Below, one piece after another: positions 1 to 5,630 of a DNA stretch of 5,630 bases (its first letter is position 1; each line of letters begins with the position of its first letter). The stretch is taken from NCBI GenBank assembly GCA_947474905.1, contig CANJKQ010000088.1, positions 1-5,630 on the forward strand, given 5' to 3'. The notes beneath the pieces are model-generated. The model saw only the letters and a list, made by a program, of their open reading frames with translations, ran no database searches and was not told the origin of the DNA. Both the position numbers and the translations under genes were made by a program. This DNA comes from Pseudomonadota bacterium (GTDB taxonomy: Bacteria > Pseudomonadota > Alphaproteobacteria > Sphingomonadales > Sphingomonadaceae).

Positions 1-505
1 GACGCACGCGCCGATCCTGTTCCAGCGCTATCGCAGCGACATGGACGCGATCATCGCCGGGCCGTTGCGCAACGCGATCCGCAACGCCATCGTCGAGCGC
101 GCCTCGCAGCTTGGCGTCGAGGAGATTTATGGCCCGCACAAGAGCGAGCTGATCAACACCGCGCTGCGCCAGGTGCAGGCCTATTTCGCGCCGGTCGGCC
201 TGGACGTCGAGCAGCTCTATTGGGCGGGCAATATCGTCGTGCCCGATGCGGTGCTGCAGCAGATCAATGCCAAGATCGCCAATGAGCAGGCGGCGCTCGC
301 CGCGCAGGCGAACGTCGCGACGGCCACCGCCAACGCCCAGGCGCGCGTGGCGAAGGCGGAAGGCGACGCCAAGGCGATCCAGGTCGAGGCGGAAGCGATC
401 CGCACCAACCCGGAAATCGTCAAGCTGCGCGCGGTGGAGAAATGGGACGGCAAGCTGCCGACCTATACCGGCAACGGCCCGCTGCCCTTTATCGACGCTA
501 AATAA
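1..505 (+). CDS. SPFH/band 7 domain protein (prohibitin/stomatin-like), 3' part only
   Basis: The reading frame is open from base 2 to the TAA at 503-505 and gives 167 residues, so the gene starts outside the window; the ATG at 41 is internal. The visible part covers the end of the SPFH domain (about residues 1-85, with a PLRNAIRNAI helix and the segment VGLDVEQLYWAGNIVVPD). It is followed by an Ala/Glu/Gln-rich stretch (about 88-134, NEQAALAAQA, AKAEGDAKAI) expected to form a coiled coil. It ends in a short tail with EKWDGKLP (about 146-153), a C-terminal signature I associate with this family. Such proteins usually have an N-terminal membrane anchor and assemble into ring or cage oligomers at the membrane, often with membrane proteases or NfeD-type partners; neither the anchor nor a partner gene is visible here. 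The stop overlaps the end of the convergent SRAP gene. The family call is firm, but the cellular role cannot be given from this fragment. Confidence 0.88.
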   Translation, partial: THAPILFQRYRSDMDAIIAGPLRNAIRNAIVERASQLGVEEIYGPHKSELINTALRQVQAYFAPVGLDVEQLYWAGNIVVPDAVLQQINAKIANEQAALAAQANVATATANAQARVAKAEGDAKAIQVEAEAIRTNPEIVKLRAVEKWDGKLPTYTGNGPLPFIDAK

Positions 506-1133
506 CCGCGGGGTGAGGCGGCTGGACCACCGGGTTCACCGCCTCCACCGTCAATGATCCTGCCGGCAGGGGCTGGCACAGGCTGGATGAAGGCACCGCC
601 GGGTTAAGCCATGCCGCCCATTGGTGACGGCCCAGCACAACGACCTGCCGGGAATGATGGGGCAGGATATCCGGGCCGGGCGGGCAGGTGAGCATGGTGA
701 AGGCTTCGCCCACCTGGGGATCGGTACGCCACAGCCCGGCGATGCAGAACCACTCGTGATCCTTCAGGCGGAAAGCCCATTTGTCCTTGCGGCGCGGCTT
801 GGGCGCCCCGTCAGGCGTGACTGGCGTGGTAAACTCGTAAAAAGCGTCGACCGGGATCAGGCAGCGCCCGCGCACGATATCGCGGTCATCGGCGCGGTAG
901 TTGTAAACGGGTTTGCCGCCTGCGCCCGGCCAGCTCCACCGGCGGATGACGAGTTCGGCAGCGCCCTCGGTTGCGGCGCTGGCGCGGATGATCGTGGTCG
1001 GGTCGGTGATGCGAAAGCCGTCAAGCGGCGCCATGTTGGGCGCGCCTTCGGGAAAGACCAGCGGGATGCGCGTCTGGCTCCAGTCGGCACGAAGCTCGCC
1101 AAGCGCGATGCGACGGGCGGCTTCGTTGCACAT
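498..1133 (-). CDS. SRAP domain protein (SOS response-associated peptidase, YedK/HMCES family)
   Basis: This 211-residue protein has the length of bacterial YedK-type proteins. Family members form a thiazolidine DNA-protein crosslink with abasic sites in single-stranded DNA through the amino-terminal cysteine, shielding the lesion during replication. The start is fixed by this chemistry, because Cys must be residue 2 (protein begins MCNEAARR) and be exposed by Met removal. Other matches to the active site are Asn78 and Arg80 (YNYRADD, for the usual NARxE), Glu100 (DAFYEF, for the usual GYYEW) and His160 (ILPHHSRQ, for HxRMP). In E. coli YedK the corresponding residues are Asn75, Glu105 and His160. 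NMAP (33-36) and RRWSW (64-68) match the family's N-A-P and RWG segments. The N terminus MCN replaces the usual MCGR, so this is a divergent subgroup. The gene starts three bases after the lysS stop with no clear Shine-Dalgarno sequence, so translation is probably coupled to lysS. Its TAG overlaps the end of the SPFH gene. Confidence 0.9.
   Translation of the reverse strand: MCNEAARRIALGELRADWSQTRIPLVFPEGAPNMAPLDGFRITDPTTIIRASAATEGAAELVIRRWSWPGAGGKPVYNYRADDRDIVRGRCLIPVDAFYEFTTPVTPDGAPKPRRKDKWAFRLKDHEWFCIAGLWRTDPQVGEAFTMLTCPPGPDILPHHSRQVVVLGRHQWAAWLNPAVPSSSLCQPLPAGSLTVEAVNPVVQPPHPAVI
512..549. repeat. Imperfect inverted repeat at the convergent gene ends (possible hairpin)
   Basis: GGTGAGGCGG (512-521) can pair with CCGCCTCCACC (539-549) as a ten-pair stem with one bulged C (545) and a 17-base loop. 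It begins six bases after the SPFH stop, where a terminator would be expected, but lies inside the SRAP coding end and has no following T-run. It may slow or stabilise a transcript end, but an intrinsic terminator is not supported. Confidence 0.3.
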
Positions 1134-1136
1134 CGC

Positions 1137-2702
1137 TTATCGCGCCAGCGCCTCGGCGATCAGCTTGCGCGAATTGGCGATGCCGTACAGCGCGATGAAG
1201 CTGCCCATACGCGGGCCCTGGGCAGAGCCGAGCAGGGTTTCGTAGAGGGCCTTGAACCAGTCGCGGAGTTCAGCAAAATCGCCCGTCTTGCCAATCTCAT
1301 AGACGATGTTCTGGATGTCTTCGGCGCTCGCCGTCGCCGGGAGGGCGGCAAGTTCGGCATCGAGCCGTTCCAGCGCGGCGCGTTCGGTCGCATCGGGCGC
1401 GCGGCGGTGGAGCGTCGGCGCGACGAAATCGCGGGCATAAGCCAGCGCCCGGTCGATTAGCGGATCGAGATCGGGATAGCGCTCAGGCGTGGCATCGGGC
1501 ACGTAATTGGCGAGATAGCCCCAGACCTGCTCGCGCGTCGCTTCCGCCATCACGCCGACCAGGTTCAGCAACAGGCCAAAGGTCACCGGCAGCGTGCTCG
1601 TCGGCACCGCGCCATTATGGATATGATGCACCGGATTGCCGAGCTTTTCCTTGAGCGGCTGGGCGGGATAATTCCCCCGGAACTGCCAATACTCATCCAC
1701 CGCGCGCGGAATCACCCCCATGTGCAGCGACTTGGCGCGCTTGGGCTCGCGATAGATGTAGAAGGCCAGGCTCTCTTCCGAGCCATAGGTCAGCCATTGC
1801 TCGATCGACAGGCCATTGCCCTTGGACTTGGAGATTTTCTCGCCATGCTCGTCGAGGAACATCTCGTAATTAAAGCCCTCGGGCGGGCGGGCGCCGAGCA
1901 CGCGCGCGATCTTGCCCGACTGGATGACCGAGTCGATCAAATCCTTGCCCGCCATCTCGTAATCGACGCCGAGCGCGGCCCAGCGCATCGCCCAATCGAC
2001 TTTCCATTGCAGCTTGGAAAGGCCGCCGAGGGCGGATTGGGTGATCCGCTCGCCCTCATCCTCAAACGCGATCAGACCCGCTTCGGCATCGACCACCTCG
2101 ACGGGCACTTGCAGGACGACGCCCGACTTGGGGCTGATCGGTAGGACGGGGGAATAAGTCGCGCGGCGCTCGGCACGGAGCGTCGGCAGCATCACGTCCA
2201 TGATTGCGGCATAGTGGCGCAGGACGTTCTTCAGCGCCTCGTCAAACTTGCCCGATGTGTAGTATTCGGTCGATGAGGCGAACTCATACTCAAAGCCATA
2301 TTGGTCGAGGAACTGTCGCAGCATCGCGTTATTGTGGTGCGCGAAGCTCTCATGGCAGCCGAACGGATCGGGGATGCGGGTGAGCGGCTTGCCGAGATGT
2401 TCCGCCAGCATCTCGCGGTTGGGCACATTGTCGGGCACCTTGCGCAGGCCGTCCATGTCGTCGCTAAAGGCGATCAGCCGGGTGGGGATGTCGGACAGCG
2501 CCTCAAACGCGTGGCGCACCATCGTCGTGCGCAGCACTTCGTTGAACGTGCCGATGTGCGGCAGGCCCGAGGGGCCATAGCCCGTCTCAAACAACACATG
2601 CCCCTTGGCCGGCGCGCCATCAGGATAGTGTTTCAGCAACTTGCGCGCTTCCTCATAAGGCCAGGCCTTTGAGTCCATTGCCGCGGCGCGCAAATCATCC
2701 AC
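1137..2702 (-). CDS. lysS: Class I lysyl-tRNA synthetase (LysRS-I)
   Basis: This cytosolic enzyme attaches lysine to tRNA-Lys using ATP. It is the class I (Rossmann-fold) form typical of archaea and alphaproteobacteria, not the class II LysRS of E. coli. Numbering from the GTG at 2702 (521 residues), the HIGH-type signature is HIGT at 49-52 within [15 protein letters not shown], and the KMSKS-type loop is KISKSKGN at 289-296. Also family-like are [12 protein letters not shown] (about 79-90), [20 protein letters not shown] (about 231-250) and [12 protein letters not shown] (about 496-507); the C-terminal third is helical, as expected for the anticodon-binding region. The frame stays open to an ATG at 2789, but that start would overlap the divergent helicase by 37 bases and add a basic, unlike-family extension. 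The GTG places AWPY at the distance from the start seen in class I homologues I know and has a purine-rich AAAGGG ten bases upstream. An ATG at 2678 is the other candidate but has no ribosome site. It heads an operon with the SRAP gene. Confidence 0.95.
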   Translation of the reverse strand: MDDLRAAAMDSKAWPYEEARKLLKHYPDGAPAKGHVLFETGYGPSGLPHIGTFNEVLRTTMVRHAFEALSDIPTRLIAFSDDMDGLRKVPDNVPNREMLAEHLGKPLTRIPDPFGCHESFAHHNNAMLRQFLDQYGFEYEFASSTEYYTSGKFDEALKNVLRHYAAIMDVMLPTLRAERRATYSPVLPISPKSGVVLQVPVEVVDAEAGLIAFEDEGERITQSALGGLSKLQWKVDWAMRWAALGVDYEMAGKDLIDSVIQSGKIARVLGARPPEGFNYEMFLDEHGEKISKSKGNGLSIEQWLTYGSEESLAFYIYREPKRAKSLHMGVIPRAVDEYWQFRGNYPAQPLKEKLGNPVHHIHNGAVPTSTLPVTFGLLLNLVGVMAEATREQVWGYLANYVPDATPERYPDLDPLIDRALAYARDFVAPTLHRRAPDATERAALERLDAELAALPATASAEDIQNIVYEIGKTGDFAELRDWFKALYETLLGSAQGPRMGSFIALYGIANSRKLIAEALAR

Positions 2703-2708
2703 TTGTGC

Positions 2709-2723
2709 GTTGCCCTTTCGTTC
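2709..2723 (+). promoter_or_regulatory. LexA-box-like direct repeat GTTG-N7-GTTC (candidate)
   Basis: The sequence GTTGCCCTTTCGTTC differs at one base from GTTC-N7-GTTC, the direct-repeat LexA operator known from alphaproteobacteria such as Rhodobacter and Caulobacter. It lies 29 bases before the helicase ATG and 6 bases before the lysS GTG, so a bound repressor could affect either side. A one-mismatch match in a 50-base region has roughly a 3% chance under uniform base composition, so it is suggestive only. Confidence 0.3.
2713..2718 (-). promoter_or_regulatory. Probable ribosome binding site for lysS (GTG start)
   Basis: On the minus strand AAAGGG lies ten bases before the GTG at 2702-2700. 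The spacing is slightly long, but no comparable site precedes the ATG at 2678, so it favours the GTG start. It falls inside the spacer of the LexA-box-like sequence at 2709-2723. Confidence 0.45.
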
Positions 2724-2729
2724 TGGTTC

Positions 2730-2742
2730 GGCCAGGGTGGCC
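2730..2742. repeat. Short inverted repeat GGCCA-GGG-TGGCC
   Basis: Two perfect 5-base arms flank a 3-base loop just upstream of the helicase start. In mRNA it could form a small stable hairpin ending five bases before AGGAA; in DNA it could be an operator. Short G/C-rich palindromes are common in such genomes, so no function is assigned. Confidence 0.3.
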
Positions 2743-2747
2743 TTGTT

Positions 2748-2752
2748 AGGAA
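2748..2752 (+). promoter_or_regulatory. AGGAA directly abutting the helicase start
   Basis: AGGAA is a good anti-Shine-Dalgarno match, but it touches the ATG at 2753, far closer than the usual 5-9 bases. An in-frame TAG at 2747-2749 rules out an earlier start, and the next in-frame candidate, TTG at 2765, would be about 13 bases away. Initiation at 2753 may therefore be weak or leaderless. Confidence 0.3.
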
Positions 2753-5473
2753 ATGACCGCCTCTTTGCCCTATCCCGCGCTCTATGCAAGCCATGGCGGC
2801 ATCTGGATTGCCGAGGGCGGGCGCGTGCGCGAGGTTGGGCGGCGCGAGGCGATCCGCATCGCCGCCGACACGCCGGTTATTCTGCTGAATGCGGTGCTGG
2901 TGGCGCAGCGGCTGGGCTATGCCGAGCTGTCAGGACTCGACCTGCTTGAGCTGTTCGCGTTCCTTCACCCTGCGCGCTTCATGGTGCCGACGCCCAAGGG
3001 GCTGGCAAAGGCGGTGGGGCTGGAGCCGCCCGCCGAGGATCGCGACGTTGCCGCATTGCTGCTCGCCGCCGCCGAGCGGTTGCTGGCGGGGGCGAAGGGC
3101 GACTGGCCCGAGCGCGAAGGGGCATGGACCGCGCTGCAATCGCTCGCCCGGCTGCGCTGGCCCTGGGCAGCGCCGCTCAGCGGCGTGATCCAGCAGCCGC
3201 GCGAGAATGAGCGCTTCCTGTTCTCGCGCCTGCCCGAATGGCAGGAGGCGGCACCCCGCCCGCAGCCGCTGACCGTGACGCTCGATAGCGGCGCCGTGCT
3301 CGACCGGCTTGACCGGCTGACCGGGCAGAGGGCGGAGGCCCGCCCTGGCCAACGCGCCTTTGCCGAAGCCGCTGCCAACGCCTTTGCCCCGCGCGTGCAC
3401 CGCGACGCGCCTCGGCTGGTGCTGGCGGAGGCAGGGACGGGGATCGGCAAGACACTGGGTTACCTCGCGCCCGCCTCGCTCTTTGCCGAACAATCGGGCG
3501 GGGCGGTGTGGGTGTCGACCTTTACCAAGGCGCTGCAACGGCAATTGGGGCATGAGACCGCGCGGCTTTACCCCGACGCGACCATGCGGCGCGCCAAGGT
3601 GGTAACGCGCAAGGGCCGCGAGAATTATGCCTGCCTGCTCAATCTGGAGGATGCGTTGCAGGGCGGCTTTGCCGGGCGGGCGGGGATTTTCGCGCAATTG
3701 GTCGCGCGCTGGGCAAGCTATACCGCCGATGGCGACATGGTCGGCGGTGATTTGCCGGGCTGGCTGCCCACGCTGTTCCGCCGCGCCGGTGCTACCGCGC
3801 TGACCGATCGGCGCGGCGAATGCGTCTATGCCGGCTGCCCGCACTACCGCAAATGCTTCATCGAGCGCGCCGCCCGGGCCAGCGCCGAAGCCGATATCGT
3901 CATCGCCAATCACGCGCTGGTGATGGTCAATGCCGCGCGGGGGCGAGAGATGGCGACGCGGCCGACGCGCTATGTCTTCGATGAGGGGCATCATCTATTT
4001 GACGCGGCGGATGCGATGTTCTCCGCCGCGCTGACCGGCGCCGAGGCGATCGAGATCCGGCGCTGGGTGCTGGGGCCGGAAGCCAATGCGCGCGGGCGGC
4101 GGCGCGGGCTGGCGGCCCGGCTATCGGACGTGGCAAGCTATGATGACGCAGGCGCCGAGGCGATTGCGGCGGCGGCAAATGCGGCGCAGGCCTTGCCGTC
4201 GACAGGCTGGTTGCAACGACTGGCGGAAGGGCAACCGTTCGGCCCGGTGGAGGCGCTGCTCGCGGCGGTGCGGGGGCTGGTTTATGCGCGGTCGGAAGAT
4301 CGCGACGATGCGGGCTATGGCCTCGAAACCGAACTTGCCGAGCCCGATGCGGCGCTGGTCGAGGCGGCAGGGCCAGCGGCGGCAGCGCTCGACGCGCTTT
4401 ATCGGCCGCTGGTCGCGCTGGGCCATCGCCTGGAAGCGGTGCTTGATGAAGGCCCGGACTGGCTCGACGGCCCGGCGCGGGCGCGGATCGATGGCGCAAT
4501 TGCTTCGCTCAGCTGGCGCGCGGAAACCGTGGCAGCGTGGCGGGCGCTGATCGCGCGGATCGATGGCCCGGTCGATCCCGATTTCGTCGATTGGCTCGCG
4601 GTCGCCCGCGTGGAGGGGCGCGATGTCGATGTCGGCCTGCACCGTCATTGGCTCGATCCGACGCGGCCCTTCGCGCAGGCCGTGCTGAAGCCAGCGCAGG
4701 GCGCGCTCGTCACCTCGGCGACGCTGCGGGCAGGCGGCGGCTGGGATGTCGCCGAGGCGCGGACGGGCGCGATCCATCTCCCTCAGCCGGCGATCGAGTT
4801 CGAGGCCGCCAGCCCGTTCGATTATGCGGCCGCGGCAGAGGTGCTGATCGTCACCGATATCAAGAAAGGCGATTTGCCCGCGCTCGCCAACGGCTATGCG
4901 CGGCTGATCGCGGCGGCGGGCGGGGGAACGCTGGGGCTGTTCACCGCGATCCGCCGCTTGCGCGCCGTCCACGCCCGGATTGCCGATCGGCTCGCGCGCG
5001 ACGGCCTGCCGCTTTATGCCCAGCATGTCGACCCGATCGATACCGGCACGCTGGTGGATATTTTCCGCGATGATCCGCGCGCCTCGCTGCTCGGCACCGA
5101 TGCGCTGCGCGACGGCGTCGATGTGCCGGGCCATTCGCTGCGGCTGGTGGTGATGGAAGGCGTGCCGTGGGCGAAGCCCAGCGTGCTGCACACCGCTCGG
5201 CGGCTGGCCAATGGCGGATCGGCCTATGACGACCGCATCGTGCGGGCGCGGCTGGCGCAGGCCTTTGGGCGCTTGATCCGGCGGCAAGGCGATAGCGGCG
5301 CGTTCGTGCTGCTATCGGCGGCGATGCCGAGCCGATTGCTGGGCGCTTTTCCGCCTGGCGTTGCCATCAGCCGCGTTACGCTTGACGAGGCAATCGACCG
5401 GGTGCGTCTTTCATCTGTCGCACGGCTGGGGCATGACAGCGCCGTAACCATGGCCGACGGAGAGCGGGCTTGA
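2753..5473 (+). CDS. DinG/Rad3-type (XPD-like) ATP-dependent DNA helicase with iron-sulphur cluster
   Basis: This 906-residue superfamily 2 helicase belongs to the DinG/XPD group, which unwinds DNA 5' to 3' and acts on repair and replication intermediates such as forks, R-loops and G-quadruplexes. Visible motifs in order: Walker [11 protein letters not shown] (225-234); motif Ia [11 protein letters not shown] (255-265); four cluster cysteines, Cys294, Cys357, Cys362 and Cys368, where the last three have the C-X4-C-X5-C spacing of E. coli Din[11 protein letters not shown] (382-391); a DEAH-type box reading DEGH (410-413); an Ala-rich segment at about 415-640 that corresponds to the arch and linker; TSATL (654-658); motif [14 protein letters not shown] (781-793); and motif [11 protein letters not shown] (836-844). 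It is longer than E. coli DinG mainly because of about 200 residues before Walker A, whose middle (about 41-110) resembles the end of a DEDD exonuclease domain without its acids. The start is the first available after an in-frame stop. It is divergent from lysS and overlaps the downstream phosphatase by four bases. The exact subfamily is uncertain, so no symbol is given. Confidence 0.93.
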   Translation: MTASLPYPALYASHGGIWIAEGGRVREVGRREAIRIAADTPVILLNAVLVAQRLGYAELSGLDLLELFAFLHPARFMVPTPKGLAKAVGLEPPAEDRDVAALLLAAAERLLAGAKGDWPEREGAWTALQSLARLRWPWAAPLSGVIQQPRENERFLFSRLPEWQEAAPRPQPLTVTLDSGAVLDRLDRLTGQRAEARPGQRAFAEAAANAFAPRVHRDAPRLVLAEAGTGIGKTLGYLAPASLFAEQSGGAVWVSTFTKALQRQLGHETARLYPDATMRRAKVVTRKGRENYACLLNLEDALQGGFAGRAGIFAQLVARWASYTADGDMVGGDLPGWLPTLFRRAGATALTDRRGECVYAGCPHYRKCFIERAARASAEADIVIANHALVMVNAARGREMATRPTRYVFDEGHHLFDAADAMFSAALTGAEAIEIRRWVLGPEANARGRRRGLAARLSDVASYDDAGAEAIAAAANAAQALPSTGWLQRLAEGQPFGPVEALLAAVRGLVYARSEDRDDAGYGLETELAEPDAALVEAAGPAAAALDALYRPLVALGHRLEAVLDEGPDWLDGPARARIDGAIASLSWRAETVAAWRALIARIDGPVDPDFVDWLAVARVEGRDVDVGLHRHWLDPTRPFAQAVLKPAQGALVTSATLRAGGGWDVAEARTGAIHLPQPAIEFEAASPFDYAAAAEVLIVTDIKKGDLPALANGYARLIAAAGGGTLGLFTAIRRLRAVHARIADRLARDGLPLYAQHVDPIDTGTLVDIFRDDPRASLLGTDALRDGVDVPGHSLRLVVMEGVPWAKPSVLHTARRLANGGSAYDDRIVRARLAQAFGRLIRRQGDSGAFVLLSAAMPSRLLGAFPPGVAISRVTLDEAIDRVRLSSVARLGHDSAVTMADGERA
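5459..5462 (+). promoter_or_regulatory. Ribosome binding site for the SixA-like gene
   Basis: GGAG (extending to GGAGAG) ends seven bases before the TTG at 5470, ideal spacing, and lies within the last codons of the helicase gene. It supports the rare TTG start. Confidence 0.6.
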
Positions 5474-5630
5474 AGACGTTGACCTTGCTGAGGCACGCCA
5501 AGTCGGGCTGGAACGACCCTGCTGCTCGCGATTTCGACCGGCCATTGAACGATCGCGGTCGCCGCGCCGCGCAGGTTGTCGGGCGATATTTGCGAAGCCA
5601 GGGCCTCGAATTCGACCATGTCGTTGCCTC
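5470..5630 (+). CDS. SixA-like histidine phosphatase family protein, 5' part only
   Basis: The frame opens at TTG 5470 and stays open to the window edge, giving 53 codons. The N terminus reads [14 protein letters not shown] if TTG is read as Met. This is the RHG-type phosphate-binding signature of the histidine phosphatase (phosphoglycerate mutase-like) superfamily, with Arg8 and the phospho-accepting His9. It continues with FDRPLNDRGRRAA (22-34), which matches the RPLTxxG segment of SixA. E. coli SixA removes phosphate from phosphohistidine in signalling or phosphotransfer proteins; the substrate here cannot be told. TTG is the first possible start after the in-frame TGA at 5434-5436, has a well-spaced GGAG, and overlaps the helicase TGA as TTGA, so translation is probably coupled. 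TTG at 5479 and 5485 are possible but would trim the first beta strand. The catalytic second His and C-terminal half lie outside the window. Confidence 0.88.
   Translation, partial: MKTLTLLRHAKSGWNDPAARDFDRPLNDRGRRAAQVVGRYLRSQGLEFDHVVA

Larger units (their letters stand above)
2703..2752. promoter_or_regulatory. Divergent intergenic region between lysS and the helicase gene
   Basis: These 50 bases separate the two outward-facing starts and must carry, or lie next to, the control signals for both transcription units. I could not find a convincing -35/-10 pair in either direction: TTGCCC at 2710 has only a poor -10 match 17 bases on. The promoter for lysS may lie inside the helicase 5' coding region. 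The region holds a near-match to the alphaproteobacterial LexA box and a short G/C-rich inverted repeat, both listed separately. Confidence 0.5.

Noticed and set aside
621..1460. Open frame of 279 residues on the plus strand
   Set aside because: It spans antisense across both the SRAP gene and the end of lysS, and no motif or start signal supports it.
1617..2144. Open frame of 175 residues on the plus strand
   Set aside because: It is antisense to the well-supported KMSKS region of lysS and looks like a codon-phase shadow.
2720..2729. Direct repeat GTTC-N2-GTTC in the intergenic region
   Set aside because: The six-base period does not match the 11-base period of the alphaproteobacterial LexA operator; only the GTTG/GTTC pair at 2709-2723 has the right spacing.
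2710..2738. Possible sigma-70 promoter for the helicase (TTGCCC, 17 bases, CAGGGT)
   Set aside because: The -10 match is only two of six bases, too weak to report.
2930..3994. Open frame of 354 residues on the minus strand
   Set aside because: It is antisense to the Walker A and cysteine region of the helicase; composition is Arg/Gly/Gln-rich and family-free, so it is a shadow.
4004..4711. Ala-rich low-complexity region in the middle of the helicase, considered as an inserted domain or frameshift
   Set aside because: DinG/XPD proteins have a long arch and linker between the DEAH box and the TSAT motif, and the frame runs on cleanly into motifs V and VI, so no insertion or break is needed.
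4121..5287. Open frame of 388 residues on the minus strand inside the helicase gene
   Set aside because: It lies entirely antisense to a gene with complete helicase motifs, its product is rich in Arg, Pro and Gln without recognisable motifs, and long antisense frames are expected in high-GC DNA.
1..5630. Mobile elements, CRISPR arrays, toxin-antitoxin pairs or phage genes
   Set aside because: No repeats of the right kind, no transposase, integrase or small gene pairs, and nearly every base is in a recognised housekeeping or repair gene.

Overview
The window reads as an ordinary, densely coding chromosomal segment of a high-GC alphaproteobacterium, most likely a sphingomonad. The main sign is a class I (archaeal-type) lysyl-tRNA synthetase, which most bacteria lack but alphaproteobacteria commonly have. 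The taxon is inferred from gene content and family resemblance, not from a search. I see no insertion sequence, integrase, CRISPR array, tRNA or rRNA, and no gene-free stretch over about 50 bases.

Layout: (1) At the left edge, on the + strand, is the C-terminal part of an SPFH/band 7 (prohibitin/stomatin-like) membrane-associated protein, ending at 505. (2) Converging on it, and overlapping its stop by 8 bases, is a minus-strand SRAP-domain protein (YedK/HMCES family, binds abasic DNA), 498-1133. (3) Three bases upstream of that, in the same direction, is lysS (class I lysyl-tRNA synthetase), best started at a GTG at 2702. The two form a lysS-SRAP operon. (4) After a 50-base divergent intergenic region (2703-2752) comes a 906-residue + strand DinG/Rad3-type superfamily 2 helicase with a complete iron-sulphur cysteine set, 2753-5473. 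(5) Overlapping its stop by four bases is the start (TTG) of a SixA-like histidine phosphatase that runs off the right edge.

How they fit together: two DNA-damage-linked proteins, the SRAP abasic-site protein and the DinG-like helicase, sit on either side of one short divergent control region. That region contains GTTG-N7-GTTC (2709-2723), one base off the direct-repeat LexA box known from alphaproteobacteria. This is the most testable regulatory idea in the window, but it is only a one-mismatch match. The helicase also has a roughly 200-residue N-terminal extension whose middle resembles the tail of a DEDD exonuclease domain without obvious catalytic acids. I find no evidence of a wholly new system; the points of interest are regulatory and domain-level.
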